Below, one piece after another: positions 8,593 through 17,817 of a stretch of DNA of 64,000 bases. Source of the stretch: Halomonas maura. GTDB taxonomy: Bacteria; Pseudomonadota; Gammaproteobacteria; Pseudomonadales; Halomonadaceae. The notes under the pieces were generated by a model. The model made no database searches, was not told the DNA's origin, and saw only the letters and a list, made by a program, of their open reading frames with translations. The DNA is taken from assembly GCF_030409305.1 (NCBI RefSeq), contig NZ_JAUFPQ010000031.1, positions 126,591-190,590 of the forward strand, in the 5' to 3' direction. A program made the position numbers and the translations under genes. Every line of letters starts with the position of its first letter. Within the stretch, counting starts at the first letter, position 1.

Positions 8593-10089
8593 ATGAACAC
8601 CGCCATGCTGACCACCTGTTGCTCCCCCAGCATGCCCAGGCACCCCGCTCGATGGCCTGGCTGTCTGATTCTCTTCCTCTCGCTCGTCGCTTTCGCCTCT
8701 CCCGCCGTCGCTTCCCGAGGTGAGCTCGACCTGACCACCTCCTTCGTCGGCCTGCTGGCCGTGGTGATCTTCGTCCTCGCCTATGCCCTGGTCATGGCCG
8801 AGGAGAAGATCCACATGCGCAAGTCCAAGCCGGTGCTGGTGGCGGCCGGCATCATCTGGGGCCTGATCGGCTGGGTCTATGTCAAGGCCGGGATCCCGGC
8901 GGAATCCGAGCACGCCTTCCGCACCACCCTGCTGGAGTTCACCGAGCTGATGCTCTTCCTGCTGGTGGCGATGACCTATATCAACGCCATGGACGAGCGT
9001 CGCGTCTTCGATGCCTTGCGCGCCTGGATGGTACGCAAGGGCTTCAGCTACCGGACCCTGTTCTGGATCACCGGCCTGCTGGCCTTCGTCATCTCGCCGG
9101 TGGCCGACAACCTGACCACCGCCCTGCTGATGTGCGCGGTGGTCACCAAGGTGGCCGAGGGCGACAAGCGCTTCATCAACCTGGCCTGCATCAACATCGT
9201 GGTCGCCGCCAATGCCGGCGGCGCCTTCAGCCCCTTCGGCGATATCACCACCCTGATGGTCTGGCAGGCGGGCATCATCCAGTTCCAGGAGTTCTTCGAA
9301 CTGCTGGTGCCGTCGTTCGTGAACTTCATCATCCCCGCCGTGGTGATGAGCGCCTTCATCAAGAATCGCGTCCCGGCGAGTCTCGAGGAGGACGTGCCGC
9401 TCAAGCGCGGTGCGCGGCGGATCATCCTGCTGTTCCTGGTCACCGTGGCCACCGCCGTGGGCTACCACACCCTGCTGCACCTGCCGCCGGTGCTGGGCAT
9501 GATGACCGGGCTCGGCTACCTGCAGTTCTTCGGCTACTACCTGCGCCAGAGCCTGCCGCGCTCCCTGGAACGCAAGCGCAGCCTCTACACCCGGCGCGGC
9601 GACTGGAAGATGCTCGAGCAACTGGGCAGCGTGGTGCCCTTCGACGTCTTCAACCGCGTGGCCCGGGCCGAGTGGGACACCCTGCTGTTCTTCTATGGCG
9701 TGGTGATGTGCGTGGGGGGCCTCGGCTTCATGGGCTACCTCGGCCTGCTCTCGGATGCGCTCTACACCGGCTGGAACGCCACCTGGGCCAACGTCGCCCT
9801 GGGCGTGATCTCGGCGGTGGTCGACAACATTCCGGTGATGTTCGCGGTGCTGACCATGGAACCGGACATGTCCCACGGTCACTGGCTGCTGATCACCCTC
9901 ACCGCCGGCGTCGGCGGCAGCCTGCTGTCGATCGGCTCCGCGGCCGGGGTGGCGCTGATGGGCCAGGCCCGCGGCAACTACACCTTCATGGGACACCTGC
10001 GCTGGTCGCCGGTGATCGCGCTGGGCTATGTCGCCAGCGTCCTCGCCCACCTGTGGATCAATGCCGCCAGCTTTAGTACTTTCGGCTGA
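8593..10089 (+). CDS. nhaD: Na+/H+ antiporter NhaD
   Basis: A 498-residue membrane protein of the NhaD branch of the ion-transporter superfamily. It has an N-terminal signal-like helix (CLILFLSLVAFASPAVAS) and about a dozen further helices. Conserved NhaD features include ISPVADNLTTALLMCAVV, NIVVAANAGGAFSPFGDITTLMVWQAG and, in the second half, VVDNIPVMFAVLTM and GGSLLSIGSAAGVALMG. It exchanges cytoplasmic Na+ (or Li+) for protons and is a characteristic gene of halophilic and alkaliphilic bacteria, in line with a Halomonas-like host. The start could also be the in-frame ATG at 8605. A hairpin follows the stop. Confidence 0.92.
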   Translation: MNTAMLTTCCSPSMPRHPARWPGCLILFLSLVAFASPAVASRGELDLTTSFVGLLAVVIFVLAYALVMAEEKIHMRKSKPVLVAAGIIWGLIGWVYVKAGIPAESEHAFRTTLLEFTELMLFLLVAMTYINAMDERRVFDALRAWMVRKGFSYRTLFWITGLLAFVISPVADNLTTALLMCAVVTKVAEGDKRFINLACINIVVAANAGGAFSPFGDITTLMVWQAGIIQFQEFFELLVPSFVNFIIPAVVMSAFIKNRVPASLEEDVPLKRGARRIILLFLVTVATAVGYHTLLHLPPVLGMMTGLGYLQFFGYYLRQSLPRSLERKRSLYTRRGDWKMLEQLGSVVPFDVFNRVARAEWDTLLFFYGVVMCVGGLGFMGYLGLLSDALYTGWNATWANVALGVISAVVDNIPVMFAVLTMEPDMSHGHWLLITLTAGVGGSLLSIGSAAGVALMGQARGNYTFMGHLRWSPVIALGYVASVLAHLWINAASFSTFG

Positions 10090-10096
10090 GTTGCTC

Positions 10097-10120
10097 GCCC
10101 GGCGGTCTCACCCGCCGGGC
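10097..10120 (+). terminator. terminator hairpin after nhaD
   Basis: Perfect 9-base stem GCCCGGCGG / CCGCCGGGC with loop TCTCAC, starting 8 bases after the nhaD stop. It is followed by TTAGTCTTC, a weak T-run. Confidence 0.65.
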
Positions 10121-10451
10121 TTAGTCTTCAGAATCAGTCATCGCGTTGAAATCCCTCCTGTACATTGGCCTCCCTTGATGTAGTTTATGAAGGTAAGCTG
10201 TGACAAAGCCTGAGGCTGGGCACTGAGAGATGCCCCACGTTTGCCTGATATCGATAATAACCAGGCCCGATACGGGCTGCAGGGAGAATGCGTCATCGAC
10301 TCACCAATGCCCCATTTTCCAACACGGGCCACCGAGCACCGCTGGCCCCGCAGGCCAAGCGAGTTCAGCGCGCCATGCGAGCTCCATCTCTGAGCCCTCC
10401 CCGCCTGCCGTCGCCCCTCCGCGATATCGACGACCGCTGGAGGCCCGGCGC
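10121..10451. other. intergenic leader of the PstS-like/porin/GGDEF-EAL cluster
   Basis: About 330 bases, AT-richer than the neighbours up to about 10270 (TTGATGTAGTTTATGAAGG, GATATCGATAATAACC), which suits a promoter. I looked for a c-di-GMP or other riboswitch fold because of the downstream GGDEF-EAL gene and could not support one. No gene was seen. Confidence 0.4.
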
Positions 10452-10886
10452 ATGAGGCGGCTGAGATTCGTGGCCCTGCTGGTGTGGGGCCTGATGAGCG
10501 TCATGCCCTCGGCAATGGCCCAGGACGCCGACGTGCTGCTGGTGGCCAATGCCGATGTCGAGACCCACCGCCTGACCCGGGATACCACCCGGGCCATCTT
10601 CGCCATGCGGCAACGCACCTGGCCCGACGGCCAGGCCGCCAGGGTCTTCGTATTACCCAATAGCCACCCGGTGCATGCCCGCTTCGTCAAGGGGCGCCTC
10701 TCGGTCTATCCCCATCAGCTTCAGCTGGCGTGGGACCGGGTGGTCTTCTCGGGTACGGGGCAGGCTCCCAACCGAGTCCGCACCCAGGCGGAAATGCTCG
10801 AACAGATTGCCAGCACTTCCGGTGCCCTGGGATATGTAGAGAGGGAGTATCTGGATGACCGTGTCCAAGTCATTTCGATGGAGTAA
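10452..10886 (+). CDS. PstS-like periplasmic substrate-binding protein, short form
   Basis: A 144-residue exported protein with a signal peptide ending PSAMAQ/D (about residue 23). The mature domain resembles half of a phosphate-type binding protein: LTRDTTRAIFAMRQRTWPDG corresponds to the helix after strand 1 and FVKGRLSVYPHQLQLAWDRVVFSGTGQAP to the typical F-W-x-x-x-x-F-S-G-x-G-x-P region. Such short PstS-like proteins usually sit next to c-di-GMP or chemotaxis genes rather than ABC transporters, and no permease is present here. It overlaps the outer-membrane protein gene by 32 bases and is probably co-transcribed with it and the GGDEF-EAL gene. A ligand-sensing role is inference. Confidence 0.75.
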   Translation: MRRLRFVALLVWGLMSVMPSAMAQDADVLLVANADVETHRLTRDTTRAIFAMRQRTWPDGQAARVFVLPNSHPVHARFVKGRLSVYPHQLQLAWDRVVFSGTGQAPNRVRTQAEMLEQIASTSGALGYVEREYLDDRVQVISME

Positions 10887-12075
10887 GCCGCGCCCTGCCC
10901 TGCTCATGGGTGCCGCGCTGCTCGCGACCGTCACCCAGGCACACGGCGAGGAAGAGAACGTGCTGGATACGCTCCAGTTGCATGGCTTCCTTAGCCAGGC
11001 GCTGGTGATCACCGATGACAACAACTTCTTCGGCCCCAGCAGCAGCGACGAAGGCAGCCTCAAGTTCACCGAGATCGGGGCCAACGTGTCGCTGCGCCCC
11101 CACGAGGACGTGCTGATTGCCGCCCAGGTGCTCAGCCGGCGGGCCGGTGGGGACGGCAGCGAGGCCAGCCCCGAGCTCGACTATGGCCTGATCGACTACC
11201 AGATCCAGTCGAACCAGCAGCGCAACTTCGGCGTCCAGGTTGGCCGCTTCAAGAACCCCTTCGGCTTCTATAACCAGACTCGGGACGTGGCCTTCACGCG
11301 CCCGAGCATCCTGCTGCCGCAGTCGATCTATTTCGACCGTACTCGGTCGCTGGCACTGTCGGCCGATGGGGTGCTGAGCTACTACGAGGAACGCCTGTCC
11401 CAGGGCACGCTGCGCTTCCAGGCCGGCGTGGGACGCGTCCAGGCCGGCGACGACCTGCGCCGCACCCTGCGCCTCGACCGGATCCCCGGCGATCTCGAGC
11501 CGGAAACCTCGGCGATCGGGCAGGTCCGCTACGAACACGACGGAGGACGCATCGTTGCCGCCTTGGGAACCGCCCAGGTGGGAGCGTCGTTCGAATCGAA
11601 CACCCCGGGCCTGAGCGATGGCGATTTTTACTTTCGTCCGGTGATCCTGTCGCTCCAGTACAACGCCGAGTATTGGAGCCTGACGACAGAATATGCCCTG
11701 CGCGAGTCGGGAATGGAGAACTTCAATGATCCACGCCTCAACTTCGACGCGACGGGGGAAAGCTGGTACATCCAATACACACGACGCTTCCTGGATGACT
11801 GGCAGTGGCTGGTACGTTACGACAGCTTGATCAGCAACCGCGATGATCGTTCAGGCAAAGCCTTCGAAGCCGCGGGGGCCGGGCCGGCTCACTCCCAGTT
11901 TGCCAAGGACATGACCTTCGGTCTTCAGTGGACCCCTCACCCAAGGTTGTTGCTCTCCGGTGAGTACCATCATGTCGATGGCACCGGCTGGCTACCGGCC
12001 CAGGACAACCCGGACCCTTCCGAGACGAGTCGATACTGGAACATGCTGCTGTTCCAGATGTCGCTGCGTTTCTGA
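10855..12075 (+). CDS. outer-membrane beta-barrel protein (porin-like)
   Basis: A 406-residue protein starting at ATG 10855 after the site GGGAG, inside the end of the preceding gene. It has a signal peptide ending TQAHG/E, then alternating amphipathic strands (QRNFGVQVGRFKNPFGFYN, LTTEYALRES, WYIQYTRRF, MLLFQMSLRF) and a C-terminal Phe, as expected of outer-membrane barrels. FKNPFGFYN resembles a stretch conserved in phosphate-selective and other porin-like proteins. It may admit the ligand sensed by the PstS-like neighbour. Substrate unknown. Confidence 0.75.
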   Translation: MTVSKSFRWSKPRPALLMGAALLATVTQAHGEEENVLDTLQLHGFLSQALVITDDNNFFGPSSSDEGSLKFTEIGANVSLRPHEDVLIAAQVLSRRAGGDGSEASPELDYGLIDYQIQSNQQRNFGVQVGRFKNPFGFYNQTRDVAFTRPSILLPQSIYFDRTRSLALSADGVLSYYEERLSQGTLRFQAGVGRVQAGDDLRRTLRLDRIPGDLEPETSAIGQVRYEHDGGRIVAALGTAQVGASFESNTPGLSDGDFYFRPVILSLQYNAEYWSLTTEYALRESGMENFNDPRLNFDATGESWYIQYTRRFLDDWQWLVRYDSLISNRDDRSGKAFEAAGAGPAHSQFAKDMTFGLQWTPHPRLLLSGEYHHVDGTGWLPAQDNPDPSETSRYWNMLLFQMSLRF

Positions 12076-12117
12076 CGCTCTCTCCGCGCCCCCCATCCGC
12101 ATCAGGGAATCGGAGAG

Positions 12118-14952
12118 ATGACCACCACACCATTCTCCTCCAGCCGCCATCGACTCAGCCTGACCTGGCGCGTCATCGCACTCAGCAGCCTCCTGCTGCT
12201 CGTGCTGGTCACGCTGTTCACCTGGCTGGGTCACCAGAACCTGACCCGCCAGTTCCAGGAAGGCCGGATGCAGCACCATGCACGCCAACAGCGTGAGATC
12301 CAATTGGCCCTGCGTCGCTCAGAGGAGAACCTGCGTCAGTTGGCCAGCCTGGCGGCGGCCTCTCCACGACTCGGCCCCTCGCTGCAGTCCGGCGATAACG
12401 ATGCCATCCTGGCCGCCCTGAAGCCCCAGTGGCCGACCTTGCAGCTCGATGCCGGGGTGGAGGAGATCATGGTCTTCAATCGCCAGGGAAGCGCGATGGG
12501 GAACTGGGGCGATGACATGGTCAGCAATGAGCGCACCGTACAGGCCTGGGTGGATCGCGTGATGAGCACCGAGATGCCGTTTACCACCCTGCGCTGCACC
12601 ATCGACTGCCGGCAGTATGCCGCCGTTCCGGTGCTGGTGGAGGGGCAGAGCGTGGGCCTGGTCATCCTGTCGCGCTCGCTGGCCGACGTCACCCGCCAGG
12701 CCAAGTCGGTCTCTGGCAGTGAAGTGGCGCTGTTGGTGACCGGCCCCATGGACGCCAGGGGCTTGCCCCAGGAGCGCCGCCTGGACGACTGGGACGGCCA
12801 GTTGATGGCGTTGACCGAACAGGAAGAGAGTCTGCCCTTGCTGCGCCAAGCCTCGGGAAAGGCCAGCCTGACCGTGCTGATCGAGTCTCCCTTCTACCTA
12901 CAGCACGAGGGACTCCACCTGGAGGTGTCGGCGTCGCGAATGGAGGAGGAGGAGGACGAGGACAGGCGCAGTACCGGCTATTTCCTGCTGGTCTCCGATA
13001 TCACCGACCAGATCCAGGCCATCAACCACGATACCCGAACCCTGCTGTACGCCGGCGTGGCGGGCTGGTTGGCGGCCGAACTGCTGCTGCTGATCATCCT
13101 GCTGGGCCCCATGTCGCGGCTGCGCCGGATCGCCAGTGTGCTTCCCGCTCTCGCTCGTGGCGGCTTCGCCGAGGCCAGGGAGGCCATTCCCGGCAAGATT
13201 CGCCGGCTGCCGGACGAGATCGACGTTCTGGAAGGCACCACCCTCGAGTTGTCACGGCAGCTGGAGCTGCTCGAGGGAGAGGTCCAGGCAAGAGGTGAGC
13301 AACTGGCCGAGCGCGTCGATGAACTGGCCCAGGAACGGGATTTCGTCGGCAGCCTGCTCGATACCGCTCGCGTCTTCATCATCGCCCAGGATGGCGTGGG
13401 CCGCATCAGCCTGGTCAATGCCTATACCCTGTCCATGCTCGATATCGGCGAAGACGTGCTGATCGGTCGACATTTCGACGATATCTTCGAAGCGCCCGGC
13501 CATTCTCCCGTCGCGACGGCCGAAGCCCCCCAGCAAGAGGAACGCACCTTGCTGACGCCCGACAATCAGGTCCATACCATCGTCTGGTACCATGCCCCCC
13601 TGCCGACCGGCAACGATGCCAGCATGGCTCGCATTTCCGTGGGCCTGGATATCACCGAGCGCAAGGCCGCCGAAGGGCGCCTGACCTGGCTGGCCGAGCG
13701 CGACCCCCTGACCTCGCTCTACAACCGCCGCTACTTCCAGGAAGCCATCCAGCTGGCCTTGCAGCAAGGCCATACGGGCGCCGTACTGCTGCTGGACCTG
13801 GATCAGTTCAAGGAGGTCAACGAGCTCAGCGGCCATCATGCCGGGGACCGCCTGCTGCGCGAAGTGGCGGATACGCTCCAGCTCAATCTGGATCACCGCA
13901 GCATCATCGCCAGGCTCGGCGGTGACGAGTTCGCCCTGTTGCTGGAAGATGCCGACGCCGACCAGGCCATCACCATCGCCCAGCATTGCAACCAGTTGCT
14001 GGAAGGCATCAGTTTCTCCGCCGGGGGGCGCCGTCACCGGGCGGTGGCCAGTATCGGCATCGTCCAGTTCCCGATTCACGGCGAGACCCCCATCGACCTG
14101 ATGGCCAGTGCCGACGTTGCCATGTACAAGGCCAAGGAAAGTGGCGTGCAACGCTGGCACCTGCTCTCCACCCTGGAGAGCGCCAAGGACGAACTGCAGG
14201 AGCGGGTCTACTGGGTCGAGCGCCTGCGCAAGGCCCTGCAGGATGATGATTTCATGCTGATGGTGCAGCCCATCGTGCGGCTCGAGGATCGTGACGTGAA
14301 GCACTACGAGGTGCTGATCCGGATGCGTGAAACGGATGGCCGATTGATATCCCCCGCCAACTTCATTCCCGTCGCCGAGCGCACCGGCATGATCGTCCAG
14401 CTCGACCGCTGGGTGCTGCACCACAGCCTGAAGGCCCTGCGACAGCTGCAGGAGCAGGGAGTCAGCCTGGCGGTGAACCTCTCGGGCCATTCCCTCCACG
14501 ACAAGGGGCTCGAATCCTTCCTTGCCGAGGAGCTGGCCAGCAGTGGCGCCGACCCCCATCACCTGATTCTGGAGATCACCGAGACGGCCGCCATCACCGA
14601 CTTCTCCACCGCACGCGGCGTGCTCCAGGCCATCCGAGACCTTGGATGCCGGACCGCCCTCGATGACTTCGGTGTTGGCTTCAGCAGCTTCCATTATCTC
14701 GGACAGCTGCCCGTGGACTACATCAAGATCGATGGTTCGTTCATCCGCAGCCTGATCCTCAGCTCCGATAGCCGGGTGATCGTGCGCGCCATTGCCGATA
14801 TTGCCACCGGTTTTGGCAAGCAGGCCATCGCCGAATTCGTCGATGACGAGTCCTTGCTCCCCATACTACGTTCCTATGGCATCGTGTATGGACAGGGATT
14901 CCATCTTGGAAAGCCCAGGTTGCTGCAAACAATAATTGAAACCGCAACTTGA
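12118..14952 (+). CDS. membrane sensor with PAS, GGDEF and EAL domains (c-di-GMP turnover)
   Basis: A 944-residue inner-membrane signalling protein. Helix 1 lies near residues 17-38, followed by a periplasmic sensor of about 260 residues containing a close Cys pair (LRCTIDC), then helix 2 near 302-325, a linker coil, a PAS domain (about 402-520), GGDEF (motif GGDEF at 601-605, intact) and EAL (the EAL motif reads EVL, Glu731 kept; DDFGVGFSSFHYLGQLPVDYIKID intact). Both catalytic halves look competent, so it may make or break c-di-GMP. It is third in line after the PstS-like protein and the barrel, which suggests that the binding protein tells the sensor about an external ligand, as in NspS-MbaA. 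That link is inference. Confidence 0.88.
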   Translation: MTTTPFSSSRHRLSLTWRVIALSSLLLLVLVTLFTWLGHQNLTRQFQEGRMQHHARQQREIQLALRRSEENLRQLASLAAASPRLGPSLQSGDNDAILAALKPQWPTLQLDAGVEEIMVFNRQGSAMGNWGDDMVSNERTVQAWVDRVMSTEMPFTTLRCTIDCRQYAAVPVLVEGQSVGLVILSRSLADVTRQAKSVSGSEVALLVTGPMDARGLPQERRLDDWDGQLMALTEQEESLPLLRQASGKASLTVLIESPFYLQHEGLHLEVSASRMEEEEDEDRRSTGYFLLVSDITDQIQAINHDTRTLLYAGVAGWLAAELLLLIILLGPMSRLRRIASVLPALARGGFAEAREAIPGKIRRLPDEIDVLEGTTLELSRQLELLEGEVQARGEQLAERVDELAQERDFVGSLLDTARVFIIAQDGVGRISLVNAYTLSMLDIGEDVLIGRHFDDIFEAPGHSPVATAEAPQQEERTLLTPDNQVHTIVWYHAPLPTGNDASMARISVGLDITERKAAEGRLTWLAERDPLTSLYNRRYFQEAIQLALQQGHTGAVLLLDLDQFKEVNELSGHHAGDRLLREVADTLQLNLDHRSIIARLGGDEFALLLEDADADQAITIAQHCNQLLEGISFSAGGRRHRAVASIGIVQFPIHGETPIDLMASADVAMYKAKESGVQRWHLLSTLESAKDELQERVYWVERLRKALQDDDFMLMVQPIVRLEDRDVKHYEVLIRMRETDGRLISPANFIPVAERTGMIVQLDRWVLHHSLKALRQLQEQGVSLAVNLSGHSLHDKGLESFLAEELASSGADPHHLILEITETAAITDFSTARGVLQAIRDLGCRTALDDFGVGFSSFHYLGQLPVDYIKIDGSFIRSLILSSDSRVIVRAIADIATGFGKQAIAEFVDDESLLPILRSYGIVYGQGFHLGKPRLLQTIIETAT

Positions 14953-15018
14953 AACCTCTTACCTATCAAGGCTTTGGGAATGCGGAAACCAGGCACACCG
15001 TCTCAAGGAAACCGGATC

Positions 15019-15837
15019 ATGCCATATAAAGCGCTGGCTGACAGGGAACGCAAAGAGCAGGAGCCCAACCGGCTGCTCGAGAGGTTTCGTAACGATTTCA
15101 CCTTCAGGCTTGCCCAGGATGATGCAACCCGCAAGCGCGTATATCGACTTAGATACGACGTCTACTGTGCAGAACTTGGCTATGAGCATCCAGACAATCC
15201 ATCAGAGCACCAGGAGCATGATGCGCATGATGAGCATGCCATCCAGTGTTTGGTGGAACATCGGAAGAGTGGGCTGGCAGCGGGCTGTGTAAGGCTCGTG
15301 CTACCTCAATCCAGCGAAGAGGGGGATGCCCAGACACTGCCGCTACAGGAATATGGTGGCAATAGCCTTAATCACGTCACGTTACATCCCTCAAGGTTCT
15401 GTCATGGCTCCATCTGCGAAATATCGCGACTCGCCATTTCCCCGCTTTTCCGCAAACGCTCAACACGCGATGAGATTGCCAGCATTGTCCGCACGAATCA
15501 CGCCTTTACGGACGCCGAGCGCGAAACCTTTCCGCTGATTGTCATTGGCCTTTTCCTGGCGACCTATGCCCTTCTCGGGCTCTCGAAACGCCCCCACGCC
15601 TTCGCCATGATGGAGCCAAGGCTGCCTCGCCTGCTCAGGATGTCGGGATTTTATTTCACCAAGGTCGGTGAAACCATCGATTTCCATGGCAAGCGAAGCG
15701 CCTTCTACATTGACCAAAGGCGGGTCGAAAAAGACATGCACAAGGAGCTGATGCCCCTTTATCAGCACATCCAGTCGACCTTGGCCCCCCAAATCGAAGG
15801 TGCACTCGCCAGCGTCGCCACAGAATCCATCTACTGA
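15019..15837 (+). CDS. PEP-CTERM/exosortase-type N-acyltransferase
   Basis: A 272-residue protein from ATG 15019, preceded by AAGGAAACC; an in-frame ATG at 14974 lacks a good site. It fits the PEP-CTERM/exosortase-associated acyltransferase family, related to N-acyl amino acid synthases and LuxI: FRLAQDDATRKRVYRLRYDVYCAELGY, a VRLVLP strand, ICEISRLAIS and PLIVIGLFLATYALLG. These enzymes are expected to move an acyl chain from ACP to an amine. No exosortase, PEP-CTERM protein or polysaccharide gene is nearby. It follows the GGDEF-EAL gene by about 65 bases and its last codons overlap the convergent DUF3541 gene by 7 bases. Confidence 0.8.
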   Translation: MPYKALADRERKEQEPNRLLERFRNDFTFRLAQDDATRKRVYRLRYDVYCAELGYEHPDNPSEHQEHDAHDEHAIQCLVEHRKSGLAAGCVRLVLPQSSEEGDAQTLPLQEYGGNSLNHVTLHPSRFCHGSICEISRLAISPLFRKRSTRDEIASIVRTNHAFTDAERETFPLIVIGLFLATYALLGLSKRPHAFAMMEPRLPRLLRMSGFYFTKVGETIDFHGKRSAFYIDQRRVEKDMHKELMPLYQHIQSTLAPQIEGALASVATESIY

Positions 15838-16892
15838 ACCGGCAGCTCCAGCAATGGACCTGGGTGCAGGCGACCCGGCCAGTCGAGCAGCATGATTGCC
15901 AGCACATTGCGGTGCTCACCACGGCTCAGGTCGGTCCCACCGCGCTCCGATGGCACCATTTTCGCCCGGGAATCATAGGCCCGCACCAGCGCATCCCGTA
16001 ACCGCTGCACCGCCGGGTGATCCTCCCGGCCCGCCAGCAGGAAGCCGATGCCCACCTCGGTGTAGATATCTTCCTTGGTGTCGGCCAGGATGCGATCCAG
16101 GTGGGACGCGAAGTATGCCAGTATCCAGTCGAATTCCCCATCCGGCACCCGTCGCTGATAGTAGTCGCTCGCCGCGATCACCAGGTGCGTCATGCCATAG
16201 ATCTTGTTGCGATAGGAGGCTCGGGAGAGTTCACCATCCCGCGACGGGGGATAATGGTGTCGGAGGGCCGCGATCACCGGTTCACGCAGGTCCGCCACGC
16301 CGAGATGGTGGAGGTAGTACACCAGGTTGGCCACCTGGGCGGCATAGATCTCCATCACCCCGGGATCGGTCAGGAAGGGCCGGAAGTCGACCCCCTCGAG
16401 ATAGGCCAGGGCGCGGCGATATCCCGGCAGGTGTTGCTCATCGAGCAGGCCATGATAGCTGGCCTGGACGAGCCGAAAGGCCAGGCTCTTGGCGTAGCCG
16501 ATCTCCCCCCACTCGCCGAGCATGCGCTTGCGCCGCCGCTGCTTGGGCGAACGCGAGGGGTAGTCCGCCACCTTCTCCCGGGCCCGTCGCGCGACATAGC
16601 CGGGCTCGGCCAGGCCGTCGATCTCCTGGCGCAGGGATATCAGCAGGCGTTTACCATAGGCCCGATTGAGGGGCAGATAGCGGTCATCCCCGGTCAACCG
16701 ATAGAGCCGCTGGGCATAGTGGCGCTGCTTGCCGGCCGGCAGCGTCGGCAGCGCCTGCTCATAGGTCGCCCGGATCTCGGCCGCCACCTCGGCGGGCGGC
16801 AAGGCGGTCGTGCGACCCTCGAGGGCGCAGCCGACCAGCAGGGCCAGGATCCACAGCCACAGCAGCGACGACCGGCACGCAAAGCGGCTCAT
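15831..16892 (-). CDS. DUF3541-like lipoprotein/exported protein
   Basis: A 353-residue protein with a lipoprotein signal (LLWLWILALLVGC, Cys22). The mature part is almost entirely helical with recurring aromatic pairs (QRHYAQRLYRLTGDDRYLPL, QVANLVYYLHHLG, RNKIYGMTHLVIAASDYYQ), like an alpha/alpha-toroid, and ends TDLSRGEHRNVLAIMLLDWP. I assign it to DUF3541 from memory of similar gammaproteobacterial proteins; no activity is known to me. Its ATG overlaps the stop of the TRIC-type channel gene (ATGA), so the two form an operon. Confidence 0.65.
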   Translation of the reverse strand: MSRFACRSSLLWLWILALLVGCALEGRTTALPPAEVAAEIRATYEQALPTLPAGKQRHYAQRLYRLTGDDRYLPLNRAYGKRLLISLRQEIDGLAEPGYVARRAREKVADYPSRSPKQRRRKRMLGEWGEIGYAKSLAFRLVQASYHGLLDEQHLPGYRRALAYLEGVDFRPFLTDPGVMEIYAAQVANLVYYLHHLGVADLREPVIAALRHHYPPSRDGELSRASYRNKIYGMTHLVIAASDYYQRRVPDGEFDWILAYFASHLDRILADTKEDIYTEVGIGFLLAGREDHPAVQRLRDALVRAYDSRAKMVPSERGGTDLSRGEHRNVLAIMLLDWPGRLHPGPLLELPVQ

Positions 16893-17635
16893 GACGATTT
16901 CCCTTTCCGCCGCCGGGCGCGTTTCGGCGGGATGAGTTTCACGCGAGCCTTGGGCCGCCGGGGCTTGGGAGGCGGCTCGCCCGACGCCGGCGCCTGCTCG
17001 GGAGGTGGCGGACGCGACACCACGACCCAGGCGAACACCGGCAGGGCGAGCCGCCAGTGGATGGCGGCCAGGCGAAGCCCCAGGGTGATGGCCAGCGAGG
17101 CGGCGATGGAGACACCGAAGGGCGCGTCCAGTGCCTCGAGGGCCACGAAGGTCACGCCGCCGGCGATGGAGGCCGTGGCGTAGACTTCCTGGCGCAGCAC
17201 CATGGGCACCCGACGGGCCAGCACGTCGCGCACCATGCCGCCGGCCACACCGGTCAGCAGGCCCATCAGCACCGCGACCACCCCGGGGGCCTCGAGCGTC
17301 AGCGCCTTGTGGGTACCGATCACGGTGAACAGCGCCAGGCCGAAGGCATCCGCCACCGGCAGGAAGACCCGCGACAGGCGATGGATGTAGTGGAAGCCGA
17401 GGATCGAGAGCGCCACGGTAACGAGGATCACCCACAGGTAGGCCGGATCCGTGACCCAGAAGACCGGTCGCACGCCGAGGATCAGGTCACGCAGGGTACC
17501 GCCACCGATGGCGGTCACCGCCGCGAGTACCAGCATGCCGAAGGGATCCATCCGCGAGCGACAGGCGAGTATCACGCCCGAAAGCGCGAAGACGATCACC
17601 CCCGCAATATCCAGCCAGTAGACCAGGCCTGTCAC
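16889..17635 (-). CDS. TRIC-type cation channel family protein (YadS-like)
   Basis: A 248-residue inner-membrane protein built of two UPF0126 repeats, each with the glycine-rich signature: AVTAIGGGTLRDLILG near residue 40 and GLLTGVAGGMVRDVLARRVP near 125. Prokaryotic members are homotrimeric K+-permeable channels of the TRIC family. The start is a GTG at 17635 with GGAGGACGACG just upstream; no ATG fits. The tail is unusual: after the last helix come about 50 residues rich in Pro, Lys and Arg (PPPEQAPASGEPPPKPRRPK ... RARRRKGKSS), a basic cytosolic extension longer than in the E. coli homologue. Confidence 0.85.
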   Translation of the reverse strand: MTGLVYWLDIAGVIVFALSGVILACRSRMDPFGMLVLAAVTAIGGGTLRDLILGVRPVFWVTDPAYLWVILVTVALSILGFHYIHRLSRVFLPVADAFGLALFTVIGTHKALTLEAPGVVAVLMGLLTGVAGGMVRDVLARRVPMVLRQEVYATASIAGGVTFVALEALDAPFGVSIAASLAITLGLRLAAIHWRLALPVFAWVVVSRPPPPEQAPASGEPPPKPRRPKARVKLIPPKRARRRKGKSS

Positions 17636-17700
17636 CGTCGTCCTCCCCGTGTGATTGCCGCCAGCATAGCAGCCGGGCCGGGGATGCCCCCCAACGCAAG

Positions 17701-17722
17701 CGGGCGGCCCGCAGGCCGCCCG
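17701..17722 (-). terminator. hairpin downstream of phoX
   Basis: Perfect 9-base stem CGGGCGGCC / GGCCGCCCG with loop CGCA, lying between the phoX stop (17818) and the TRIC gene start. There is no clear T-run. Confidence 0.5.
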
Positions 17723-17817
17723 GAAGCACTGGATCCCAATGAAAGAAGAAAAGCGCTGATTGACGTGGCGAGCAAGGATAGGCCGGTCGTCGAGCGCAGC
17801 AGAAAATCGGCCTTGTC

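Noticed and set aside
10121..10451. c-di-GMP riboswitch upstream of the PstS-like/GGDEF-EAL genes
   Set aside because: No recognisable GEMM-type core or paired stems could be drawn; only a promoter-like AT-rich region is visible.
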